NCBI GenBank assembly: GCA_037043235.1
Contig: JAWRVZ010000014.1
Location: 3,782,001 to 3,846,000 of the forward strand
From: Rhodeus uyekii
Taxonomy: Eukaryota > Chordata > Actinopteri > Cypriniformes > Acheilognathidae
Length of the DNA stretch: 64,000 nucleotides
Direction: 5' to 3'
Every line of letters starts with the position of its first letter. Positions within the stretch are counted from its first letter, which is position 1. The translations under genes and the position numbers were made by a program. The notes beneath the pieces were generated by a model. It ran no database searches. It saw only the letters and a list, made by a program, of their open reading frames with translations, and was not told the DNA's origin. Below are positions 55,861 to 64,000 of this stretch, one piece after another.

Positions 55861-56535
55861 TACACATACCACATTATATATACATGCATGTTTAATCCAA
55901 ATCATGTAAAATGATTGTTAGGCTGCATAATTTAGATAAGCCGGAACCGGGAACATTCCCATAACATCTGATGTGCTCGATTACATCAGAAGAAGAATGG
56001 CATCTATGCTGATATTGGTCTCTGTTTATTCCGAGGTTACCATGGTCAGCCGTAATCCAGATCAGATGAAGGACCTGGACACGAGCACAACACTGCCCTG
56101 AAGTGTCTGCGGAGACCGTGACTCTACTAGACCCTCCCCTGTGACGATCATGAACCCATCTCTAACCGGACCAAATTGGACTTCATATTGGTCTTGAATT
56201 GTTGTATAATAATCATGCACTGTTTGGCTGCTGGCCAGAGGAGAACTGGTCCCCCGACTGAGCCTGGTTTCTCCCAAGGTTTTTTCTCCATTCTATTCTT
56301 CATTTGTTACGTCACCTGCCGGAGTTTTGGTTCCTTGCCGCTGTCGCCTATGGCTTGCTCAGTTGGGGAAACAACACCTAAAATTCATCAATTGTATTGA
56401 TTCACCTGCTCTTTTGGGGCTTCTGTTCAGCCAAACAAACTTTGTTTATATTGTTTTTCCTGTAAAGCTGCTTTGAAACAATCTACATTGTAAAAAGCGC
56501 TATATAATTAAAGGTGACTTGACTTGACTTGACTA

Positions 56536-57426
56536 CAGCTGCTGGTCTACTGAGAGTGTCAGTGCAGCCTACAAACTCAGTTTGAAGCTTACTGCTGCTG
56601 GTGAAACTGCAAACTAGTCTTCAGTAAAACGTTCTTCAATTGACTGCATATCTGACTCCTAATCTTCATTCATCATATCTGGCCTTGTGTCTTAACTGTA
56701 AATTTCCCTACACCACTGTCAGGTAAAACTTTTCTCTTTGCTTAAACAATACATTCCGTGCTGATCCAACCCAGATATTACAGATATGGTTTAATTTTCC
56801 ACACTAACGGAGGCTCTTAAGAATACAAAGGCTTCATATGTTGCCTTGGTAACGCTATAGTTTACAGATGATATGAGATGTAAATGGCCACCACATTTCG
56901 GAAGATGATGAGATATTTCTTGTATTTATTTATTTTATTTGTTTTGTCTGTGTTCATGATGCTCAAACAGTGCACTTATTCAGCTAAAGAGAAATTTGTA
57001 TCTAGGCAACAGACAAGTGACCAATACTGAGTGGCGATGTCACTACATGCATTCTATATTTCAGCATATTTCAGCATGGTTAGCCAACATGGTTGAGAAT
57101 TCCAGGCCAAGAACGGTTTGTAATCATGCCATGTTGTACCAGGCTCAAGTGAAAATGTAACTGGAACTGTTCCTTGCCTGTCTTAGAACCATTCGGCCTA
57201 ATGGGGTAAAAACAACTAAAGTGATTGTTCCCAGGGATGCACCAAACCTGAATTGTAAACACATATTTTAGTTGGACAACAACTTTTATACTATCTTGCC
57301 CACACTTTAATGACACCTCAAGTAAACCACTGCTCTCCAGCTATTGTTTAACAGCAGAGGTGATGTGCTGTACAATCTGAAGAAGTCTGTGCAAGACTGA
57401 GCACTTACAATGTCATTGTTTATGGT
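56536..57426. other. Unassigned DNA
   Basis: No exon or element end recognised. Confidence 0.4.
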
Positions 57427-57841
57427 ATTTAATGCAGAGGTTTTCAAAGTCTGATACAGTGGTCCTCCCGTTTGACACAACCCACCCAATGCCGCCCCCC
57501 CAAAAAAACGATTGCGCAATTGTTGTTGATGGGGGTGGATGCTATGTGCGATTGTTGACTTCGGTGGACGCGACACGCGATTTTTGAGGGGGGTGGGGTG
57601 GACGCGATGTGCGATTGTTGTGGACGCGACGCCTACTATCCACCAAAGCTTCAGCACCACTGCTGCTTGCAGTCGCAACAGAATGACATCACAGGGAAAT
57701 GTAAAATGAAGGAGGTTTAATACAAGTTCGATGAGTTATTATTAGACTATCATTTTTTACAACTCTCCACGCCTCCCCTGGAATGCTCTGGCGCCCCCCA
57801 GGGGAGGCGCGCCCCACACTTTAAAAACCCCTGATTTAATG
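57427..57841. mobile_element. hAT-type MITE with perfect 8-bp TSD
   Basis: The element lies at 57435-57833 (399 bp). Ends CAGAGGTTTTCAAAGTCTG and CACACTTTAAAAACCCCTG are imperfect inverted repeats. Both flanks are ATTTAATG (57427-57434 and 57834-57841). The interior is CpG-rich with repeated GGACGCGA words and a near-palindrome CGCCCCCCAGGGGAGGCG. Confidence 0.9.
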
Positions 57842-58532
57842 CAATCCCTTGAATACTGTAAAAGTGTACTGAGTAGGGGTAAAAAATACTGCACACTTAA
57901 GTTGTGGAACCCCAGGAGAACATTTTGTCAAAACTTAAAATTAAAATGTTAAAAAGATACATTCTCTATTTTAAATGGTGTTAATGAAACTAACCGAGGT
58001 TCGCCATTTGAACCACTGATACATAGGGTACAACACATTTATTTTCCTTTAAATCACTAGATACCACAAACTTACCAGACGTGACCAGGCACTTTCCAAA
58101 AACATTCGCCTTTCAAGACGCACACGAAAATGTGTTTAATCGTTTGGGCAATATTATCTCATTCAATGTTTTCTTTACTTTTTAAAATGATTTTGTTTCT
58201 ATATTTTTTTATATATATATACTGTAGTAATATTTAATTAGAGTGTATTTACTGAACAAAAAATGAATTACTTTTATTTACTATAAACTTTGCTAAAGTG
58301 ATTATTTTGAACAAATATTAACTTAGACTTTATACAAAAATTAAAAAAAATAGCTCATAAAATAATGACACCTAATACATTTATATGATTTCATATGTGA
58401 TTTCCTCCAGCTCCTCACCCTGTCAGCATTGCCCAAGCCCACTCCAGCCTACAACCTGGGAGTTTTGCGCAAGACATTTTTTGGGGGGGCTATATACTTG
58501 CCATGATAGCCGAAGAAGGCACAGACACACAG
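57842..58532. other. Unassigned AT-rich DNA
   Basis: No gene or element end recognised up to the next LTR. Confidence 0.4.
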
Positions 58533-58537
58533 CCATG

Positions 58538-58747
58538 TGTCACATGGAACTCGGAAGGAAACTGACGAAAGCAGACGATGAACAGAAAATACCTTTTAAT
58601 GGCAGAACTCAGGAGCTTGTAACACCAACAAAGGAATGAACTAAACAGACAGCATGAACACCTGAACACAATCAAACCAATTAGACACCATGACAAAAAA
58701 TGACTCCTAACCCAGACAAGATCACAAAACATGAGATAAGTGTAACA
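58538..58747 (-). repeat. LTR (3' in element orientation)
   Basis: 210 bp. It matches 59940-60190 almost throughout but lacks a segment containing ACTTATACACACAGGAAATG. Confidence 0.9.
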
Positions 58748-59890
58748 TTACACCCCCCCTCGGCAAGGTGCGTCCTCGCACCGATTAAATGTCCAACTGA
58801 GGAGGGAGGCGGCTTCGGAGGTGGGTGTAGCGCTGGAAGTCGATAAGGACAACCAGGAGTCACAGAAAATCCCCAAGGTGGTGCCACCGGTGGGAGGAGC
58901 CAGGGTGGAGCTTTGGGCCGAACCCGGGAGCCGATCGATGGGGGCGACATCAGGCTGTGTGGAAGGACCGGTGAAGCAGAGAGGCCGATGGACCAGGGGA
59001 CCTTCAATGGCCTTGAAGCCCGAGGCAGAGCTGCTGGGTCGCGGGGCTGAGATGGTGACGGGGATTCGGATGACCTGGACGATGCTGTGGTGAGTGAGGA
59101 TGACAGGGAGGTCGGAGAAAGGGAGGAGCCCGATGACGCCGTAGGGGTGGAGGGTTTCGGCTTCGCTGAAATCCCGGAAGTCCGTGGCGGAGGCTGAGTG
59201 ACGATCGTCGGAGGCCGACCTGGAGAGACGAGCGAGTCCAGCGGAGTCACAGGGCAGACGGTCCACGGAGGCGACGAGGGCATGCAGAGCCGAAGCGAGG
59301 TCGATGGGCTGATGGGTCTAGATGGGGACCTGGGACTGGAGGTCTTATGTGCAGCCGGGGACTCGGTCTCACGTTGAGCTGGTGGAATTGAAGCCTGAGG
59401 AGGCGGAGCTGACGAACTGCATAGAGTCGGTAGTGAGGGCAGAGCTGAGGGTTTCAATGACACCCTTGGAGTCGACGGAGGGGGCTGGCCATGACCAGCG
59501 GGGAAGATGGGACCAGGGAGTCAGACAGGACCATAGAGTGAAGATTTCCGGACGGAACCGGAATATCCATTTTCCCGGACGGAACCGGCGAGTAGAATGA
59601 AGAGATGGGGGTGGGGATATGGGTGGGAGTCGAATCCGTTGGCCATTGATTCAGGTTAGTTTCCCTTTCAGACTCTGGGGTGGACTCATCAGCCGACTTC
59701 CGCTGTCTGGATGACGTGGCCGCGGCGCCCGGGATCCATGGTGTGGACGCGGCGCTCGGGATCCATGGCGTGGACGCGGCGCTCGGGATCCATGGCGTGG
59801 ACGCGGCGCCCAGGATCCATGGCGTGGACGCGGCGCCCGGGATCCATGACGTGGCGGCCGGCTTTTGCTGTCCGGACCGGGGATAGAGTC
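58748..59890 (-). pseudogene. Pro/Ser-rich ORF of non-autonomous LTR element
   Basis: The minus-strand frame starting MDRLYPRSGQQKP (59899) leads into 9-residue repeats of the AASTPWIPG type, then a Pro/Ser-rich stretch. Two further frames (59463-58681 and 59266-58748) overlap. The last one ends LLSWTFNRCEDAPCRGG directly before the polypurine tract. I recall this ending from many predicted fish proteins derived from such elements. Frame changes break the ORF. No zinc knuckle, protease or RT is present and the function is unknown. Confidence 0.65.
59729..59851. repeat. 27-bp minisatellite, about 4.5 units
   Basis: Units start GATCCATGGCGTGGACGCGG and recur every 27 bp with one or two substitutions. 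They encode the 9-residue AASTPWIPG-type repeats on the minus strand. Confidence 0.9.
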
Positions 59891-59939
59891 GATCCATCAC
59901 AAAAAGTCTTTGTAGGCGACTTTGCCTGGTTGGTTGTTC

Positions 59940-60190
59940 TGTCACATGGAACTCGGAAGGAAACTGACGAAAGCAGACGATGAACAGAAAATACCTTTTA
60001 ATGGCAGAACTCAGTAGCTTGTAACACCAACAACAACCAACAAAGGAATGAACTAAACAGGCAGACTTATACACACAGGAAATGAGGAAGCTAAGCATGA
60101 ACACCTGAACACAATCAAACCAATTAGACACCATGACAACAAATGACTCCTAACCCAGACAAGATCACAAAACATGAGATAAGTGTAACA
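59940..60190 (-). repeat. LTR (5' in element orientation)
   Basis: 251 bp, beginning TGTCACATGG and ending TAAGTGTAACA on the plus strand. It matches 58538-58747. Confidence 0.9.
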
Positions 60191-60195
60191 CCATG

Positions 60196-61096
60196 GAGGG
60201 CTGAACCACCCTAGATCCTGGTACTCCCTGCCCTTGCCATGGAGGGCTGGGCCATCCTGGCTCCCTGAGCTGCTGACTCCGCCCTGGTCTCCTGAGCTGC
60301 TGGTGCCACCCTAGTGCCCGGAGCTGCCAGCTCCACCCTGGTCACCACTACTCTTGGCACCACCTTGGAGGCCCTGTCATTAACCCTGCGGAAATGCTAT
60401 AATTTTCCTTTGTTCTCTCCCCGTGTCATCTGTATCACATGTCTTTGAAGACAAAATTTTGTTATTACTCAGTATTATTATTTTTTCTTTATTAGTATTC
60501 ATAATCAGTTTTATTATGTATCTGTATTGTTTTATTCAGAGTTTGTTGTATTATGTTTCTAGTGTATAACCTAGATTGTATTTGCATGAACAAAAATGTG
60601 AGTTTTATACAAGCATAGGAATGTGTAGTTTGAGTTTTCACAGCACAAGGAGGCTCACATGTATGGGTATGTTAGGTACCCATAGGATTATATATACATT
60701 TCACTTTAAATTAGAAGCCAGCTGTCCCTCTAGGAATGTATAACAAAACAACTTCTGCTTTGGAGGGCAGAGAAGGACGGAAGAAGACCACCTCTTCAGC
60801 AAACTCTTTCTCTCCTATGTCTTGACATATATGTAAAAATAAATACGAGATCTCTTGGCAAAATTACTGGTGTCTGGTCCCGTGATTTAAAGAGCAGCGG
60901 GGACAAAAGATTGGTTTTCAGTCTACACCTTTCCCCAATAATCCTTTGTGTATTTAAGCCCTGTCTTGGTCTTATTCTGTGTCTGTTCTCATCAACACTG
61001 TTTTGTGTGAACCTTTGTATGCTTGTCTATGTTTAATAAAAGTAATATGTATCTTTCATTATCGTCTTCGAGCCTTCATCCCACCTGCACCCATGA
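60196..61096. mobile_element. LTR-like remnants with a possible solo LTR
   Basis: Bases 60196-60400 repeat C/T-rich phrases such as TGGTCTCCTGAGCTGCTG, typical of the coding remnants of fish LTR elements. Bases 60423-60904 start TGTCATCTGTATCAC, contain AAAATAAATACG as polyadenylation signal, and end CAGCGGGGACA, which resembles a retroviral solo LTR. No clear target duplication was found. Bases 60905-61096 look like the 3' part of another LTR (TGTTTAATAAAAG). Confidence 0.4.
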
Positions 61097-61309
61097 TAGT
61101 AGAGAACGTCTCAGGTTACATATGTAACTATGGTTCTCTGAAAGGGAACGAGACGCTGCATCATAGCACTATGGTAACACCTGCGTAATCAACTCTTGAA
61201 GCACATGACAACGCGGATGACGTCATGAGCCAGGAGTACAAAAGGCACGCCGAAACCGGAACCGGCAGGTTGCCCAGTCTCTGATTCAAGCTTGGCATGC
61301 ACAGGAGCT

Positions 61310-61430
61310 AGGCTAATGATGCAGCATCTTGTTCCCTCTCAAGGAACCATGGCTACATACGTAACCTGAGATGTTCCCTTTCATAGCGCTATGGGAATGA
61401 TATACCAACGCCGCATCATAAACCGAGTTG
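61310..61430 (-). repeat. Internal complementary region of the mini-DIRS
   Basis: CAGCATCTTGTTCCCTCTCA, then TACATACGTAACCTGAGATG, then TTCCCTTTCATAGCGCTATGG resemble, in inverse orientation, the outer ends of the two terminal repeats of this element. The arrangement is the same as at 35591-35694. Confidence 0.7.
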
Positions 61431-61472
61431 AAAGAAAACGTCAAGGACGTGCTTCCGGAACTTGGGTGAGGG

Positions 61473-61913
61473 CTATGGTAAGAGCCTAAGCAGCCTCCTC
61501 AAAGACTGACAGACAAAATCGGAGCGTTGCGACAGCAGCCTCTCACAATACCCACAGCCAGCGCCCATGAGTGCTGACCGCGAGATGTAGTGCAGCCAGT
61601 GACAAACACTGACTGTGCAAGCTCTCACACCCCTTTCATCCCCCAAATCTTCCAAACCTGACCTCGTGCAAGCTCCGGAAGCCTGGGGGGAGAGCGATGG
61701 ACTCGGGAGAGGCGGTGCGACGCTCACGTCAGACGTCATTCCCACCACGAGATCTATTTGTGATCCCCACGACCGGGACTGGCGTAATGCAGCCAACACA
61801 GCCTCCTTGAAGACTGCGAAGCGAGAGTGGAGAGTTCGTGGTGGAAGCCGCTTACACTCTGCACAGGCAGCTCCCTCGAGGGTTGCCCTCGATGCATGGC
61901 ATGCACAAAGCAT
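61473..61913 (-). pseudogene. DIRS gag N-terminal ORF with internal duplication
   Basis: 146 codons open. The first part (CAECKRLPPRTLHSRFAVF, then SRSWGSQIDLV) matches the DIRS gag start at 31.13-31.31 kb (CEQLPLRTLRSRLALF, SRSWGSQMDL). The last 45 residues start again with SALMGAGCGYCERLLSQRS, resembling ALMCAACPACEQLPLRT, so the N-terminal segment appears twice. The frame ends without the rest of gag. Cys-rich pairs suggest a zinc-binding motif but this is inference. Confidence 0.72.
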
Positions 61914-62178
61914 GCGTATCCCTGCCAGTTAAAACCCTAGGTTAGGGAAACAAACTGCATTTGAAACATTCTGCCATAATTTCAACAAAACTTCCGAGAC
62001 AATCAAACAGAACTTCTTCCAGTGCTTGGTGAAGACACAAAAGCTGCCGGTAACGGTTTCGGCGTACCTTTTGTACCTCCTGGCTCATGACATCATCTGT
62101 GTCATTCTATTGTGCTTCTAGAGTTGATTACGCGGGGCGTTCCCATAGCGCTTTTATACAGCTCGAGTTCCCTTGAAA

Positions 62179-63811
62179 CAGATATTTGTAAATACTAGAC
62201 ATTCTTCATAGCTGTGCCTTTAGCCCTGTTGTACTCTACATATACTGAAAGAAATCAATATTTCAGAAATATTCAGTGTTTGTCACACCAATCAATATAT
62301 TGATGGTATGCAGTGTGTACAGCTATAGAGCTAAATGCACTATTTATTATATTATATTATATTATATTATATTATATTATATTATATTATATTATATTAT
62401 ATTATATTATATTATATTATATTATATTATTATTATTATATTTAGTGCCAGTAGATGGGGTGGAGTCAGGTCAGATAGCCAATGCTTTTCCACACTATTA
62501 TGTGGTCAAAAAACATGTAGCTAAAAATCATGAAATTGATTTGAGATAGATAATCTGAACAACTGTCATTAAGCTGAATGGGAAAAAATAGACAGCACTC
62601 CAGGTATAGATAGAAGTACATGTATTTTGTCTAGTACATTTATAAATGCAGACGATGTAAATTATACATTTGTATTATATTTACATATTAATATTATTAT
62701 TTTACAGTGTTACATGTTACATGTGTTTTTTTTTTTTTATATTGATAAAAGTGAATAATGCATAAATACATGGAACCATTCCAAATTAAGCTCTTACAGT
62801 TAACTAATACCCAGCTATAGCACATGACAAAATGACACATCTATCTTTATCGTTTGCACAGCATTTATTATGTGGTCAAAATATGTAATAAATGGATTAA
62901 ACATAAATTTGACAAAATGTTTAGGAACTTGGTGTGTATTACGTCAGCAGTGAGGGTCTTCCTCTGGTGAAATGATTCTTAAATGGGCTTTAGATGATGC
63001 CATGTTAGGGTGATGCTATAAATAAAACTACAGTGATATTAGCAATACAAAATATAGTTTTGATGATCTAATATGCAATTAAAGTAATGCCAAAACTATA
63101 AGCTCTGTGAGAGGAAACCTCTAGAGATGCAGACAGACAATGAAAATGAGAATGAGGGAATGTGCAGAAAGAAAGAGAGAGAGAGAGAGACCCTGCAATT
63201 CAAAAATGTGTAATACAAAATGAACAAGGACAAATGGCTTTGAACATTACTTGTTGCTAAGTGATGACGAACAGCTGCCCTGAACAGACCCACGAATCTC
63301 TGAATGTGCTGTTGTTTTTCTAAAGTGGCGTCAACACAAATAAAAAGTGCAATTACAAGCCTATACCACTAGAATTTTAGCCTCATCACACAACGTGCAC
63401 GATTTTATTTGATTTCTCGCTTATTTCATTTGCTTTTATCTTTAGTAAATTGGCAGTCAGTACTCAAAGAAGCCCTTATTAAGTAGTTAACTGACATAAA
63501 GATAAGCAAAGATTTTTTAAAAGGTGCTTTCAAACCTACAAAATAGCAGCATGGGCTCTTTACGTTGGCTCTTTTCTTTACTCTTTACTTTACTCTTTAC
63601 CCACGCCACTATGCTGATGGAAATAACTCAATTAACTGGCGAAAGCCGGCCGAATAACCCCCAGGGGAACTAAACCTATAGACTCGGACCGGGGTTTCAA
63701 GAGAATAGAGGCCTCAGATAACTGAGCCGGGGCTTAAAAAAGCTTGATAAAAAGGAGACCATCGCACTCAGGACTGAACCTGCGAAGTGGAGTTGGCTCT
63801 ACTGCTCTGCG
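62179..63811. other. Unassigned DNA with microsatellites
   Basis: No gene recognised. A TATTA repeat is annotated separately, and a GA run of about 20 bp lies at 63172-63190. Bases 63600-63810 are less AT-rich with words such as GAAAGCCGGCCGAATAACCC and could be exonic or part of an element, but I could not identify them. Confidence 0.4.
62341..62441. repeat. (TATTA)n microsatellite
   Basis: About 20 pentamer units in a row, ending in a short TTA run. Frames of repeated Ile/Leu-Tyr-Tyr are repeat products. Confidence 0.95.
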
Positions 63812-64000
63812 TGCAACAACCTAAATTATTGTCTAACACTTGATGGCTGTACTGTCAAGTCTTTATTGTCAGTTAGAAACCTGTGTGTGCTCTTTGATGC
63901 CAATCTTTCATTTGAAAGTCACTTTTCTAGCATCTGTAAATACGCATCTTAAAAATGTATCTAAATTATGACATATGCTCTCAATGACAAATGCAGAAAA
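63812..64000 (+). mobile_element. LINE copy E (same family as A and D), cut by window end
   Basis: It encodes NYCLTLDGCTVKSL, SVRNLCVLFDANLSFES and SICK-like segments that match copies A and D, with a small deletion near 63940 that breaks the frame. It begins without the RT core and continues past the end of the window. Confidence 0.85.

Larger units (their letters stand above)
54300..56535 (+). mobile_element. LINE (CR1/L2 group) copy D, 5'-truncated
   Basis: A plus-strand copy of the same family as copy A. It starts inside the region preceding RT, and runs through RT, C-terminal domain and 3' untranslated region to ATTAAAGGTGACTTGACTTG and a TGACT repeat tail at about 56520-56535. Stops and frameshifts show that it is inactive. 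Confidence 0.87.
58533..60195 (-). mobile_element. Non-autonomous LTR retrotransposon, minus strand
   Basis: Direct LTRs at 58538-58747 and 59940-60190 are flanked by perfect 5-bp duplications CCATG (58533-58537, 60191-60195). Read on the minus strand the LTR is TGTTACAC...GTGACA, and a polypurine tract GCCGAGGGGGGGTG lies just before the downstream LTR (58748-58765), fixing orientation. The 1.19 kb interior has only a Pro/Ser-rich ORF and no enzymes. The upstream LTR contains about 40 extra bases (near 60045-60090) that the other lacks. Confidence 0.9.
61104..62178 (-). mobile_element. Mini-DIRS: internally deleted DIRS retaining all terminal structures
   Basis: On the minus strand: 5' terminal repeat (62178-62060), leader, a gag N-terminal frame, an internal complementary region (about 61430-61310) and 3' terminal repeat (61290-61104). 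RT, RNase H and recombinase are absent. The terminal repeats share GGGAACGCCCCGCG / CGCGGATGACGTCATGAGCC type sequence with each other in inverse orientation and with the DIRS copy at 30.8-35.9 kb. At about 1.08 kb it could only move with help from an autonomous DIRS. Confidence 0.8.

Noticed and set aside
59680..59983. Plus-strand repeat proteins (GVDAALGIH type)
   Set aside because: Antisense shadow of the 27-bp repeat in the minus-strand ORF of the LTR element, whose orientation is fixed by the polypurine tract.
62276..62549. ORFs of Tyr/Ile/Leu repeats
   Set aside because: They translate the TATTA microsatellite.

Overview
This 64 kb window looks like vertebrate, teleost nuclear DNA, most likely from a cyprinid or related otophysan fish. 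It is AT-rich and full of microsatellites. The transposon mix (DIRS-type tyrosine-recombinase retrotransposons, 5S-rRNA-derived SINE3, CR1/L2-group LINEs, PIF/Harbinger with a CCWGG target, hAT MITEs, Tc1, a retrovirus-like provirus, small LTR elements) fits what I know of zebrafish-like genomes. I found no host protein-coding gene, no ordinary rRNA or tRNA gene and no CRISPR array. Nearly all the longer open frames I could identify belong to mobile elements. No search could be run, so family names rest on motif and terminal-structure recognition.

Layout. 0-10 kb: two decayed minus-strand DIRS remnants (395-925 and 4916-7680, the second interrupted by a SINE3 and a LINE tail), a solo LTR with perfect TSD (4293-4690), a hAT MITE with perfect 8-bp TSD (8174-8332), a degenerate minisatellite and a perfect 16-bp hairpin. 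10-14.8 kb: mostly unrecognised unique DNA. 14.8-24 kb: a Tc1-like element, two abutting minus-strand LINEs (one with an almost intact ORF) and a hAT element. 24-27.2 kb: a four-element nest, in which a solo LTR is interrupted by a Harbinger element that itself carries two hAT elements. 29.2-30.1 kb: a pogo/Tigger-type element with an internal tandem duplication. 30.8-35.9 kb: a nearly full-length DIRS element with inverted terminal repeats, internal complementary region, gag, RT/RNase H and tyrosine recombinase, all disabled by a few lesions. 36-40 kb: a truncated Tc1 copy, and a very young non-autonomous LTR retrotransposon (38033-39331) whose LTRs differ by one base plus a CCG-repeat length change.

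40.9-51.7 kb: another DIRS copy, split inside its recombinase domain by a degraded minus-strand retrovirus-like provirus (about 41071-51600). The provirus has a tRNA-Trp-like primer site, nucleocapsid, protease, RNase H and integrase remnants. It carries a SINE3 in one LTR, an LTR-like insert, a piggyBac-type element, and about 4 kb of unidentified repetitive DNA. That unidentified part contains an array of short perfect hairpins sharing a TGCG loop, the most unusual structure in the window. 51.7-56.5 kb: two LINE fragments in opposite orientation. 57.4-60.2 kb: a hAT MITE and a second non-autonomous LTR element with a proline-rich, repeat-bearing ORF. 61.1-62.2 kb: an internally deleted mini-DIRS that keeps all cis-acting parts. 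62.2-64 kb: a long TATTA microsatellite and the start of one more LINE copy.

No cellular pathway is encoded here. The interactions that can be read are those of mobile elements: autonomous partners versus non-autonomous derivatives, and a relative order of insertions recoverable from nested target-site duplications.
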